Positions 32,800 through 44,483 of a DNA stretch of 64,000 bases are shown piece by piece. Position numbers and translations under genes: made by a program. The notes beneath the pieces were generated by a model. That model was given only the letters and a program-made list of their open reading frames with translations, did no database searches and was not told where the DNA came from. Numbering within the stretch: position 1 is the stretch's first letter; the number at the start of each line of letters is the position of its first letter. The stretch is from Capniomyces stellatus (Eukaryota > Kickxellomycota > Harpellomycetes > Harpellales > Legeriomycetaceae). The DNA lies in the NCBI GenBank assembly GCA_001661515.1, contig LUVW01000004.1, positions 589,069 through 653,068 on the forward strand. The letters run 5' to 3'.

Positions 32800-35700
32800 G
32801 TCTTTAAATAGGGCCCTAATACAAGGTATTTACTCTAACTTGAGTTAATTTAAAGGGCATTTCCACCTTCTGATTGTTCACTTTTTATACAAATTGTCAC
32901 ATTGTCGAGTTTAGAAAAAAAAAAGGTAAGCCAAGATTTCAAAAAAAACAAAATGAAAAGAAAGATTAATTCATAGTCTTCATCTCTCGTGTTTACTGCT
33001 TTCTGTGTCTGCACTACACTACACTGCACCACACCTGCTTTACTTTACCACACAAACTCATGTTGTAATGGAGCAAACTCTACTCTTGATTTGGATTCCC
33101 AAAACAAAAAGCAAAAAGCAATATAAGTTAAAAAAAAAAGTAAAAAGCTGTTCCACATTTTATCATCGCTCATATTTTTATTTTTTTCTTAAAAAAGTTA
33201 TTGTTGAACATCAATAACTTGCAAATTATAGCTAAAATCTACCTATCTTGGAAACCTCGACATTTAAATTAGTCGTACAGATTTTATATCATATTGCATT
33301 GTTTTGCTGCTCAATTGGTGTTGGTGTAGACATCTCGAATTGCTTGATTTTTCCACACCATTACACAGAAGCAGAACAGGGTCTCCGATAACTACAAAAA
33401 GAAGGCGGCTTCTTTGTTGACTGATGACGAGTAGAGTGGAAATAATGCTTTTGCAGCAAATTGTTCTTTGAACATTTGACACCAAGCTGGATACAATCTT
33501 TTTACTCAATACTTGAATTTCTAAAGCCAAGTTGCAACCGATATACACATTATTTTTTTTTAGTCACGCTGTTTATAAAATGCAGTAGATTAAAATGCGT
33601 GTTGCTATTCATCATCACAATGTGCTTTTAAAATCAAAACCGAGACTATCCTTCTGCCTAGTGGTATAAGCATTCACCTAATTACTCTAGGCTTTACTTG
33701 ATAAGCCCAAGGTGCAAAACAGGATCTATAACTGCCATTGGTTTGGTCATTATGATATCCAGGCCAGTTGACTTTAAAAGCATTCTTTATAGAATAAAGA
33801 AAAGGCAAAGCAGGCAGTCCTTGGTGTCTGTTTTTTATTATTAAAAAAATTCCCAAAGTAAAACCACACCCATTATCAGCTGCGGATTGATCATCGAATA
33901 AAATTGCTAGGCGTAATATACATTGTTTTTTTTTCTCCTTCTTTCACTGATTGAAACTTGAATCTTTGTAAGTATACGGGCTAAGACTACAACTGTGTCT
34001 TGTAATCCATATCAACATTGTATATGGGAGGTATTAATATTGCGGCTTTACAGATAATTCGCTATTCTGCAATTAGGCTAATTAAAAAACATATGCACTG
34101 CGGTTTTACATTCTCGAATAATTTACTTTAGCCATAGCTTGGTTCCAATAGCTTTGGATATATATTATGTGCGTGTACTGGTCTCTTGGATAGAATTTCA
34201 GATATACTTCAAAGTAGAGTGCACACAAATAGTCGTATAGTAAATGTGTAACTATAACATATATACCTCCCCCCCTAAATTTCACAGGTTGTAAATCCAA
34301 ATACATACTTTTTCCCACTTAATTAGACATAGCTTAGTTTATAAAACAAGTACACCATGTTTATATTATGTTTACTGCTAGAGTTGTTTTACTGCCAGTA
34401 TAGCGCAGCAGTATACTATTGTCAATATATTTTGGTAAGTTTCCATACTCATTCAGTCTTATTTCCACGCTGTATTGCTTTTTAAAAGAAAGCAAGCTCA
34501 ATCATGTGCTTGAAAAATCATACTCTGTGATTGACGCACTTTAGATTTGTGCGATATTTTTCTCGAACAATTACCCTTGATTTTTAAAGAAATTAAAAGT
34601 GGGTTTCTTTTTGTTCATGTAAATGCAATTTAACAACAACTGATGGATCATTGAGTTGTTTGTGTTTAGCTTCAGAAAGAGAAATTAGGCTCATTAACTG
34701 TTTTGTAATCCAGCTGTTGCCATGAATTCGATTTACCTACTTTCGGATCACCGAGTTGAATACAATTGGGACTATTTGCAGTGGTAATATCAACTTGATG
34801 TAGCTCGTGTTTAGCTAAATTGTGTTTCAAAAGTACGGAATAATTCAAGTGAACAAGCGGTTGGTATCTTAAAGTGGGAGCTAGCAAAGATTAAAGCCAA
34901 TAAACTTTCAATCGCCCAATATGTATATTGGTGTAAATGGTGAATCTAGCAAACTTATATTTAGTTTACTCAAATTGGTCATTTCAATGGCGAAATATTT
35001 CGGTATTTTAATTTAGGATGTGTACTCATTTCAGCTCTGAGTCACAGTTGATAAGCAGCATTTTCCTTTTTTTTGTTTTGTTTTTATTTTGTTTTTTTTG
35101 TTTTGAGATTAAAAAAACAATGCAAAAATTCTTTTTTAGACTGAGAAAAAAAACATTCGTTCTCCAAGTCTAAATAAAGCAATAAAAGTATGGCAGTGTA
35201 TAAAGTTTTTATGAAACGTAGGATCCCAAAAATACTAGCCAGTTTGCTGTTTTCAGCATACTTTTTAGACATGTTCTTGAAGATCCAGTAGTGATTTTTT
35301 AAAGATAAGAACAGCTGTAAATGGCATAAACTACAATTATTGCCATTGGGAAGCTGGGTTATCTTGCATTTCTGAGTTTTAAACAGCGACGATAAAAAAA
35401 AAAGATTAAGAGTTGGTCTTTGTGCAAGCCTTGGATAGCTCTATTTGCTACCCAAAATACGGGTTAATTATGTAAACTCGTTGAATTAACCCTCCAATAT
35501 CAATGCTAATAAAAGCATCCCAAACGGAATGCTGGTAAAAAAAAACGATCGGATTTCAGATCTAAGCAAAAAATTATTTTTCTGGAAAAAGCTTAATTGA
35601 CAAGTAGTACAAATCCAAATAAAAACACCCACGATGTGCGAGTTGGGTTTTAGACTCCAATCTGAAACCAATCTTGCCAACAAATAAATATATAAAAGCA

Positions 35701-36087
35701 CGTTTAATTCGAGTAATTAAAGCATGGAAAACACCCTAGTTACGTGGCTAGCGTAATTGAACCAATAATTACTCTTTTGGAAGGCTAATACCACAAATTC
35801 AATCCCAACTAATAACAAAAAAATAAAGTGGTGAATGTGTATCATATCCCTTAGCTAACCTTTGTGTCCGAAATGCAAAAGTGTTATAAAAATAAACACA
35901 ACAAAAAATAAACAAACATCAAGGTATTCTGGCGTTTCTGATTCTTCAATAAGCAGTAGTCCCGCTCTGTAAAATAAACTACCAAAAAAATAAAGCTCGC
36001 TTTAAATACTCTAAGCTCAAGGTGATGACTATTTAAAACTCTGAAACATCTGAAAGCCTAAATAAGAGTACACACAAAACATAGAAC

Positions 36088-36171
36088 ACAGAAATGTCAT
36101 CAACACAGAGATGCCATCAACACTGAGATGCCTTGAACGCAGAAATGTCAACAACACAGAATTTTCATCAA
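36088..36171 (+). repeat. 17-bp tandem repeat x5
   Basis: Five units of ACAGAAATGTCATCAAC with 2-5 differences each, head to tail. The 17-bp period is not a multiple of three, so it is not coding. Confidence 0.8.
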
Positions 36172-36729
36172 TTGCATCTGCTTTAGGTGGTCAATCACCT
36201 ATAAATACTCAGCGTCATGGTTGAGCCAAACACCAGATCCATTTAACCAACATTTACTGGGTTGTGACCCTTGTAGGCAGCCGTTGAAACAAAGAGTTGT
36301 CCAAGAGTGGAGTAGCTGATGCTTTGAGCTGACCATCAGTGGACACAAATTGCATTAGCTGGCTTACAGAGCTGTGTAGTCATGTTGGTGATATAAAACA
36401 CAATTATAAACTTGCAACACCAGTCTCGTGTCATTATTCTTGAAACAAATGGCATTTAAAAGGGGACTTATCAGACATAAAATACCAAACCCCTGAACCT
36501 TGCACATCATTGTTATATACCAGCATTCACATCAAGCTTATTGATCGATTTAAACATAACTATTTGAACAAAAATAGCTTATTCTAGCAAGTCTCAAGTT
36601 TATTACCACCAATCATTCGATATTTCTAAAGTATATCCAACAAATTCTAATAGGTATCAATGTATTATTTTTTAAAAAAAGCAAGGTATGGGGGAGGGGA
36701 GGGAGGTTTCTACAGAGCCCCAGGCTAGC

Positions 36730-37520
36730 TTAGATATTCAGCTTTATCATAAGCTCGTTAAAAGCTCTTATCGATGGGTCAACATCGCTTTGGAGTTCGG
36801 ATTCAGTTAGCATTTTTGGAATACTTGAAGAGATCCCCTGTTTCATAAACTCTTCTCTGAGCTCACGAGCACTGTTTTGGAACTTTAATAATTCTTGATC
36901 ATAAACTATCCAAACACAGTTTTCACAGTCGCTGTTAAAGGTGCAAAAAATAAACAAGTTGGTTAAGTTTTGAATTCAATATTCTTGTCCTTGTCAATCC
37001 AGTAGTTTGTAGTATACATTGGGCAGTGATTAACATACCTTAGGCAACACATGTCTTCTGGAGGAGGGGATGGTTTTAAGGGAAGTCTTTGGAGCTCTAT
37101 TTTTACATTGATGTCGTTTCCCAAGTCTAAAAACTTAGCATTTGAATTAAGGCTAAGAGTGGGTTTGGAAAATCCTGAACAGTTTGTGGTTGAGAAGCTT
37201 CTGCTTGGTAACGCTCCTTTTCGATTAAAGCTGCTTAACTTTGATGTCCTGTTTAAAAAATGCGAATTAATTTCGAATGTATTTACAGATAAGCTTTTTG
37301 AGCTAAAAATAAATTGTAATGCTTCTCGTGAAGGTATGGTGGTCTGTTTATAATACTTGGGGGTGTCATTACGGGTTAATGTAGATTGATTCGCTTGTTT
37401 CTGGTTCATTCCGCTTGAATTCGTTGTTGGCTGTAATAGAGTTTTGGGCCTTTTCAGTTTGACTTTTTGGCATTTTGAATCCCAGATTCTATTTGAATTG
37501 CTACATATTTTTTTATACAT
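36730..37520 (-). CDS. oxidoreductase-like (OXLD1/PF09791-type) protein
   Basis: Exons 37520-37039 and 36931-36730 join at phase 2 to 227 residues. The first ~125 residues are Ser/Thr/Asn/Lys-rich and basic with few acids, as in a mitochondrial targeting region. The conserved domain is split by the intron: LPLKPSPPPEDMCC | LSDCENCVWIVYDQELLKF. The PPxPxxCC...DC..CVW.xY..EL signature is typical of the oxidoreductase-like domain, whose biochemical role is poorly known. A C-terminal helix with IPKMLTESELQSDVDPSIRAF follows. ATG at 37520 is the first in frame. Confidence 0.8.
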
Positions 37521-38141
37521 TGTCTATAATATTGTACAAATTTCCGAATAAAACGATGGCTTGAGTGTGGGATATGAAAATCCGTCGATGTGTATGTTTT
37601 TGTCCGTTTATAACAGTTTTGAAGTAAAAAAAAAGGCCTTAAAAAAAGCTGCAAGTAGGCCCAATAGTAGTGTTAAAGCATTATTTATTTTGCTGAATTT
37701 TAGATTTTTTTTTACTGATAATTTCTAATTTTTAACTCGTTCTTCGTCATATCAATTATTAACGTTGCAGGAAAAAAAAAGCGGAATAAAAGAAAAAAAA
37801 AAATCGAGAAAATGGAAAAAATGGTATCTTTATATTTAACGAGTTGGAAGTGAATTGATATTTAGCAGGGTTAGTTTATATGGCTGAGCCAAACCCCGTC
37901 AAAGCTGTCAGTAGCAACCAGACAACTTAAGAAGTTTAACTTTTTTAAAAAAGTATAAAGTATAAAGTGTAAAGCATAAAGTAATGAGTATAGAGTATAG
38001 AGTATAGAGTATAGAGTATAGAGTATAGAGTATAGAGTATAGAGTATAGAGTATAGAGTATAGAGTATAGAGTATAAAGTAAAGAGCGAAAAACAAGGAA
38101 ACGATGGAATACAGTTTTATGGTGACAAAGTTGTTGCAAAA
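37521..38141. other. intergenic with 7-bp array
   Basis: AT-rich spacer upstream of the OXLD-type gene and downstream of the ZIP gene; holds the AGTATAG array (see 37949-38078). No gene. Confidence 0.6.
37949..38078. repeat. 7-bp tandem array (AGTATAG)n
   Basis: About 13 perfect AGTATAG units from ~37986 to 38074, preceded by degenerate AAGTATA units. It ends ~65 bp from the ZIP stop codon. Read as protein it gives Leu-Tyr-Ser strings that are not real. Confidence 0.85.
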
Positions 38142-39507
38142 TTAGCCCCACTTTCCAACAACAGACATTGCAGCGGCACCCAGATACATAGATAGGAAGC
38201 AGTAGATTTTGTGCTTAGGTCCGTAGCTGGTAAAGACGTTTGAGCCAAATTCGTGGGCAATTAGGTCAACTAGCGCAGAGTAGAGCAGAATTCCTGAGCA
38301 TGCGGCCTCTAAAACGCCCAAAGTAATCAAGGTGGTGGGGGATCTGGGAGCAAATGAAGTGTGGATACACATGCCGATTATCTGACCGATAGGAGTTGAA
38401 ATCATGTATATAAATGCGCCAATAAACATCCACATGTTTTTGTTGGAGTCCTTGTACATGATTGCAAGCCGGTCGCCCATTGCCAAGCCCTCAAAGAACT
38501 GGTGGAAGGATAGAGCAATTGCAAGCATTTTCGCGTCGGTGTCAGATGTCATTCCAACTGCCAGCCCAACAATAACCGAGTGGGAGGCAACGCTGATTTC
38601 TAATATGTAAGTCGACACATTGCTTTGCCTTTTCCCATCAAACAGCGACATGCCGTGGGCATGCGACGCGTGATTTTTTGCGCTTATAGGTGCAGCGCTC
38701 TGTGCATCGGCGCTTCCTATAGTTAGTATTGCCATATTCCCATCTTTTTTCATCGTGGGTAGCTCGCTGGTCTCTTGGATATCTGCAATAGGTCCAGCAT
38801 TGATGTTTAGGTTGTTGGTGTTTAAAAGTATGTTTTTCTTTTGGGCTTTAATATCTTTTCTGTTCTCCATTTCTGTCAGGTTGATTGCCAGCAGGTACTC
38901 AAATAGCTGCATTAAAAATATCGACACCAGGAATATCACCTCCGCAAAGTGGTCGTAATCCCCTAGCACCGAATGCACACAGACATCTTTTAGCCGGTTC
39001 AAAGACGTGATGAAAATGTGCACAAGCCTAAAAAAAAGAGCGTATCACGAGGACGCATTATAACCCACTGCCTGTATTTCAGAGTCTTGAATAAGTGAAT
39101 AAATAGATCAGAACTTACGCTGTTGATAGTATCACTCCAATCCCAAAAAACTTTCCCAGATCAAGGACAATAGTAGGCACTTTTAAAAACGTGTATATGT
39201 GGCTTACAATAGGAAATATAGCCCCAAGTCCGCCTGCTATCAATATCGAGAAAAACGCTATAAGCTGCGAGGATATCGTCCATTCATCGTTAAGGAGACT
39301 GTAACAATCGCCGCTGTTTAAACTAGCCCCCTCTCTTTTCCCCAAGACGTTTAAAGTGTTCGCTGTGATACCGCTGCTCGGTTCGATTTTACCCTTAATT
39401 GTTGATTCATTATTTGACATTCCAGAGCCAAACCGGACTAGAAACAAAAGGAGCAAAACCATACAGACTCTGCAGCTTGGATTACCAGGCATAAACATCA
39501 ACTTCAT
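38142..39507 (-). CDS. ZIP-family zinc/iron transporter
   Basis: Exons 39507-39119 and 39027-38142 join inside TM2 (GVILSTA|LVHIF), 424 residues. A signal-like N-terminus (VCMVLLLLFLVRFG) is followed by eight expected TM segments: TM1-2 in exon 1, TM3 at HFAEVIFLVSIFLMQLFEY, a hydrophilic loop with HASHAHG, TM4 with the metal ligands in VASHSVIVGLAVG, TM5 with SFHQFFEGLAMGD, then STPIGQIIGM, VLEAACSGILLYSALVDLIAHEF and the last helix. The His of TM4 and His/Glu of TM5 form the binuclear metal site, so this is an active importer of Zn or Fe (plasma membrane or endomembrane). It is the intact relative of the fragment at 1-656. Confidence 0.92.
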
Positions 39508-40530
39508 TTTTTATCTTCTCTAATTTCTACTTCTCTGTAATTTTTACGGCAAATCGATTTGCAGTTGATTTACTTCTTTAAGCGAATCTTTAAAGTGTTT
39601 TTTGCTTGTAAAAACAAAGCAAAGGTGCCAGATCACAAATCTGGATTTTGTACTTTGCGAATCAAGCGCAAAAAAATATGCTTTATTCCTTGTGTTCCTT
39701 TGCGTGTCGGGATACTGAAACGTCTACTCTGTGTTGCTTGGCAAGGTGCCTGTTTGTCGAACTATTTTTACTATTAAGATTTCAATGTGATGGTTGGCTC
39801 CTCAAGAATAAAATATTTGTTCATTTTTTTTTCTATTGATAGTCTTTGGTCGCAACACACTTGTCCGTTTATATTTATATGTGTTTGTATATTTGCGCGT
39901 ACGTGTACTTGTAAATTCGTGTTTGTTTGTCTTATAGCCGCAGCCTATAATGTTGTCGATGATATTAGTATCCAAGCAAGACTCGGACAGGAATCAAAAC
40001 TAGATATAGATAATGGAAGAGTACCTCGTTTGCAAAATTAAAAGTAAAAGCAGGAGCAGGAACAAAGAAAAAAAAGTTGAATTTGCGTTACTCGGGCTCC
40101 AGAAAATACCTCGGGTTTTCGGTCTGGATAATTTCTGGCACTTGTACTATTATCCTCTTATTTGTTATTTTATAATTTTGTTTATATTGTTTTTGATGTT
40201 ATTGAAAAGGCCAACCAGACCGCTGATTAAAATCCAAATGTGTTACAGTTACAGTTGAGATTTTGGGTCTTCACCTTGTTTGAGATTATATTTATTGTTT
40301 GCTCGTTAATTCGACCAACTCTTTTTTTTTTGGCTATCGTAATGGTTCGCTTGGTATTTTTTTTTTTATAAAAGAACTAAATTAATCGACGAGTCAGACT
40401 CAAACAAAAAAAAACTGATGAAAAAAACAAACAATAATTCGAATCAAGAAAACACTACATGTTTCAATAGTAAAAAAGAAAAAAAAAGGAACACTACACG
40501 TAAAAGCGAAAACGCGGAAATGGTGATATT
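39508..40530. other. intergenic, one doubtful small frame
   Basis: Mostly AT-rich; the 81-codon frame at 40013 is listed separately. No other support for genes. Confidence 0.45.
40013..40258 (+). CDS. possible small tail-anchored membrane protein
   Basis: ATG-started, 81 residues: a basic N-terminus (KIKSKSRSRNKEKK), a short amphipathic middle and one strong hydrophobic span near the C-terminus (YYYPLICYFIILFILFLMLL) followed by KRPTRP. The arrangement suits a tail-anchored protein, but AT-rich DNA gives Leu/Phe/Ile runs by chance. No family recognised. Confidence 0.25.
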   Translation: MEEYLVCKIKSKSRSRNKEKKVEFALLGLQKIPRVFGLDNFWHLYYYPLICYFIILFILFLMLLKRPTRPLIKIQMCYSYS

Positions 40531-41628
40531 CTATTGTTTTATCTCCCTACCCACTTTTAAAGTATCTGAATTAGCTATCGCTTCTTTGAGGGTGTAGCTT
40601 TCGATATTCAGTTTACCACTTTCCTTAGCCCCAGCAAACAACATGTTGACATTTGATTTGGCATTATCCAAGCCGAACTCGTTGTATATTTGCATTACAT
40701 TCCCTGTTGTTAGCTTGAAAGCATCGTCATCTATCAGCTTTGCCACATAAGCACCATAGATAGCGTGCATTCTAGTTGACGGATGTACTATATCGGAAAA
40801 TGGGTAAATGTCTGGATTTAAACAATTTACACCAAATAAGTAGGTAAAGCTGAACTTGATGCAGGGCAGTTTGGTGAAAACCATGCCTAGACTACTCCTA
40901 ACGCCGGCATCTCCCAACATACTGGTTAAGCCATATGTGCTAGCCTTTTTAACCCAAACCAAGTCTCCCTTCTTTTCCTTAACGAATTTATTCAATAAAA
41001 TCTCAACCTTGGCGTTAGTTTTCTCGGCGTAACTATTTAACTTTTCTGTCACCATCTTTAGTGGGATTCTGCCAAGTGGGGTTTCATTCAAATTTGGAAC
41101 ACTGCCTACAACAAACTTTCTATACCCAAAAGCATACAGCTTATTTACGGCATTGATAGTGTTACTTGATACAATGTCTGAAAACGTATCTGATGACATG
41201 AATTTTGATAAAATTCTGGGTGCATTAAAGAAGACATCGTTAGCTCCTATCAAAACACTGACGACATCTTCTCTAATTGCATTTTTGTCGTACAAAGGAC
41301 CAAAATGAGCAACGTAATTTTCAACCTGTTCATTAATATCAGGAACTTTAAAGTTGACAACTTGATTAAGATTGGTGTAGTTGTTGTTGCTAAGTGCAAA
41401 GCCGTGTGCAAAGTTAACCAGTGTGTACTTTTTGAAATGCGCTAGATATTCATTCCACACTGGTCCATTGGAGTAGCGGCGGCGGTAATATCCATGGCCA
41501 AAGCTGAAGTCCTCGTTATTTCCGTTGTCAGACAGACTGTCTCCAAACACAACTAGCTGAGGCTTAAGCCCATACGAAACTCTCAAAAAAGCGGCCGAAG
41601 CCAAAGTAATAGCTGTAAACGTCTTCAT
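40531..41628 (-). CDS. secreted GDSL esterase/lipase
   Basis: Single exon, 365 residues. An N-terminal signal peptide (MKTFTAITLASAAFLRVSYG) implies secretion. SGNH blocks: VVFGDSLSDNGN with Ser31, GHGYYRRRYSNGPVWNEYL, the Asn block LIGAND (Asn130), and the catalytic DIVH (Asp279, His282). These place it in the GDSL hydrolases (esterases acting on lipids, acetylated sugars or cell-wall esters). Several NxT/S sites fit glycosylation. A TATA box lies ~130 bp upstream and CACGTCA direct repeats ~700 bp upstream. The substrate cannot be told from sequence. Confidence 0.9.
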   Translation of the reverse strand: MKTFTAITLASAAFLRVSYGLKPQLVVFGDSLSDNGNNEDFSFGHGYYRRRYSNGPVWNEYLAHFKKYTLVNFAHGFALSNNNYTNLNQVVNFKVPDINEQVENYVAHFGPLYDKNAIREDVVSVLIGANDVFFNAPRILSKFMSSDTFSDIVSSNTINAVNKLYAFGYRKFVVGSVPNLNETPLGRIPLKMVTEKLNSYAEKTNAKVEILLNKFVKEKKGDLVWVKKASTYGLTSMLGDAGVRSSLGMVFTKLPCIKFSFTYLFGVNCLNPDIYPFSDIVHPSTRMHAIYGAYVAKLIDDDAFKLTTGNVMQIYNEFGLDNAKSNVNMLFAGAKESGKLNIESYTLKEAIANSDTLKVGREIKQ

Positions 41629-42675
41629 TGTTAGTATAAAGGCTCGGTATTTAAAGTAAAGGTACTGTTTTTCTTATTTTGATTTTTTAAGCTTGGAAAA
41701 CTTTGAAACAATGTTACTTTTGATGAAGTTGTGAAAAATTGGAGAGATTTGGTGCCTTTATATACCTTTTTTTTTTCACTCTGCTAATAAGCTGTGTTTC
41801 AGTCTAGATACTAGATGTGTTGAACCGCCTGTTTAGCACAAGTATATACACACACTCTGGTGGCAAAGCATATTTACACGAAGTGTATTAGTTTAATGAT
41901 AAATGTATAATACCAAGTAAAGGCTCCGGTAGGAATAAGATCTGTTGTCAACTTAATACTTAACCAACGACCTGTGAAAAAATAATAACACAGAACGATG
42001 TGGATGGTTCTAAGACTGCATGCGTCGGTTCTAGCGAAGCCGGTTATAGAACCTCAAAGCATTATTCTTTCGATACAAACATACCTACTTCATTCTTTCA
42101 GAAATGAATAAGCACCCTTATTACTAAGACTTTCTAATACCGTCTTATAAACGATTTAAAACAAAACGGATAAACCAATCTATAAAACCTCCGAGTTGGC
42201 CGTACTTTTATCTATTTATTTGTTTTTATCCGGAGACATAAAGCTGCCAGGTCGATTACCAGTTCGGCGGTTGGGTAAGGATAGATTCCAAAAATAGTTG
42301 CAATAAAACCACGTCAGTATAATTTATTAAATTTTATTTTTACTCGTGTAGTTTATTGGCAACCACGTCAGTGTAAATATAACGCAGTAGGGAAACAGGT
42401 TATTTGGTAAGACTGATTCGGTGTAAAAAATATTCACACGCATTTTGCACACAGCTAAACGCTGGGAATAACTTGAAAGTGGTGTGCTATAGTTAGAGTG
42501 GCACTCTCTTTTTTCGACCTCTATTTTTTTTTTGAATTGTATTTTATTAAATTTTGATGTAATTACAAAAATAAATCTAAAAAGAAATAGATCTTCATAG
42601 AACTGGCCTCGGTTTGTCTACTAATACGAATATCCAAACAGCTGTGATTTGTGTTGTGGGAAGGGACGTGATGGA
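41629..42675. other. 1.05 kb intergenic
   Basis: Between the GDSL start and the isocitrate lyase stop, both minus strand. No coding frame; contains two copies of ACCACGTCAGT (42308, 42362). Confidence 0.5.
41757..41764 (-). promoter_or_regulatory. TATA box (TATATAAA) of the GDSL esterase gene
   Basis: TATATAAAG on the minus strand, ~130 bp before the ATG at 41628. Spacing leaves room for a leader of about 90-100 nt. Confidence 0.4.
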
Positions 42676-44483
42676 TTACTTGAACTGTGACTCAGTAACA
42701 CCAGCGCCCATAGATGCAGTGGCGCTGACACCACCTGAAGAAAGAGCCATTAGCCCATCAACATAGTTTGTGCCAGACCATTTTTGGTGAGAAAGAGTCT
42801 CAACACCTTGTGCTCTTTCTTGACGTTGGATTCCGTCAACATATGCCAACATGCCGCGTTTGCTGTAATCTCTGGCAAAGAGATCCGATGAAAGACCAGT
42901 GGCGTGGAATCCAGCAAGGGTGATGAATTGCCAAACAAAGCCTAGTTTGGCCAAAGCTGGGACATATTCCAAAACTTCCTTATCATTCATACCTGCAGCA
43001 TCCCAATTGAATGATGGAGACAGATTGTAGGCAAGCATCTGGTGTGGGATTACAGAATGGACACCAAGAGCAAACTCGGTAGCTTGAGCAAGAATAGGCT
43101 TGGCGGTTTCCATCCATAGGAGGTCAGAGTATGGGCCATATGCAATGGCTCTCATGATACAGGCTGGAGTTCCTCCGCGGTAACGGAAGTATCCCTCACG
43201 TGGACGTGGCATGTCCCAATCCCAGAAAATATCTTTGGTGGCTTTTGGCCCGAAAATCACGGCAGCCAGGGATCTTGCCTCGCGGTTCGATAGCTTGTTG
43301 GCGCGTTTTGTAAAGGCAGCAATAGCTTCTGCTGTGCCATTGTTCTTTTTGGCCCATGCAGTGACGGCTTCGGTATATGTCATGATTCCGGCCTTCTTGT
43401 TCCATCCGGTTTCAACGGCTTCAAGAGCGGATCCAGAGGCGCCCTTTTCGTTTGCCTCAATCATCAAAGTAGAGAGGTGAGGAATGTCAGGGTTGGTGCA
43501 TCCCAAAATGAATGGGTGATCGCGTGGATCGATGTTGCTTGAAATAAGAGTAGCGGCCTCGGCGTCAGTACGCGATACCAAGATGGTTTCGGTTCCCATG
43601 ATATCGAACTGGGCGCGGATAGCTACCAGACGGTTGATGTGCTCGGAAACTGGAACAAGGACCTTTCCAGCCAAATGGCCACATTTTTTGGTTCCTGCGG
43701 CTTGATCCTCAATGTGGATTCCTGCTGCTCCTCTTTCAACAAACATCTTGGCCAATTTCATGACAGCTGTGATTCCTCCATGACCGGTATCAGCATCGGC
43801 AATGATAGGTCTCAAAAAGTCAACTTTATTGGATTTGGCGCGTTGTTCAGGTGTCATGTTGTAGCGTTCTTCATTCTGTTTGCGGTCGTGGAACAGTTGT
43901 GCCATGAACAAGTGCTCAACCTTGTTTGGGACAGTGTCCATAGGATAATCAGCAAGATCTAAAAGTTAGGTGTTAAAAACGCATACACATATAATTTAGT
44001 AAACAGTCCTTGTCAAAAAAAATATGTGCTTTCTAGCCCATTGTTTCCCCTATTGACTTGCAGATGAGGGTCAAGCGATTGAGGGAAATACTATCAATAC
44101 AATAACGCGGGTGATTTATAAAGTGTCGTGATTTATTTACCTGGTCCTGGCTCGTTGCTTGTGCTGGCAGTAGATGAGCATTGCCATCCTGATACATATA
44201 CAGTGTCAAGGTATTTTGCCATCTGTGCTACCTGGATTGGATCAAGACAGCCAAAAGTGTTTGAGCTGGTTTTATTTTTCTCATGTTCTTTAAGCAAAGC
44301 GTACAGCTTCTTGGCCATGACATCGGATGGGAATTGGATCTGGATACTTCCTCTCTTTGATACGATGCTCTCGGCAGAATATGGTCTCTTTGTGTGCTTA
44401 AAGCGTGGACTGCTCCACCAGCTCTTCAGCTGGTTGACTTGCTCTGCAAACTTACGTTGTTCAACGGCCTCTGAATTGGTCAT
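42676..44483 (-). CDS. ICL1: isocitrate lyase
   Basis: Exons 44483-44141 and 43958-42676 join at phase 1 ([18 protein letters not shown]), 541 residues, normal for fungi. It cleaves isocitrate to glyoxylate and succinate, the first step of the glyoxylate shunt for growth on acetate or fatty acids. Seen: [16 protein letters not shown] near the start, [22 protein letters not shown] with metal-binding Asp, [10 protein letters not shown], the catalytic [21 protein letters not shown], and [14 protein letters not shown] with [12 protein letters not shown]. Codons are biased as in strongly expressed genes. The C-terminus is SQFK, not a standard SKL-type peroxisome signal. Confidence 0.96.

Larger units (their letters stand above)
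32642..36729. other. 4.1 kb gene-poor stretch
   Basis: No frame over 94 codons and none with a recognisable motif on either strand. AT-rich. The clearest structure is the 17-bp repeat array at 36088-36171. Confidence 0.5.

Noticed and set aside
33264..33548. 94-codon minus-strand frame
   Set aside because: No motif, unusual composition, no neighbouring exons in frame.
36088..36171. CRISPR-like array
   Set aside because: Units are contiguous without spacers, and the genome is eukaryotic.
37908..38151. Leu-Tyr-Ser repeat proteins
   Set aside because: Two frames of the same AGTATAG array; a repeat translated, not a gene.
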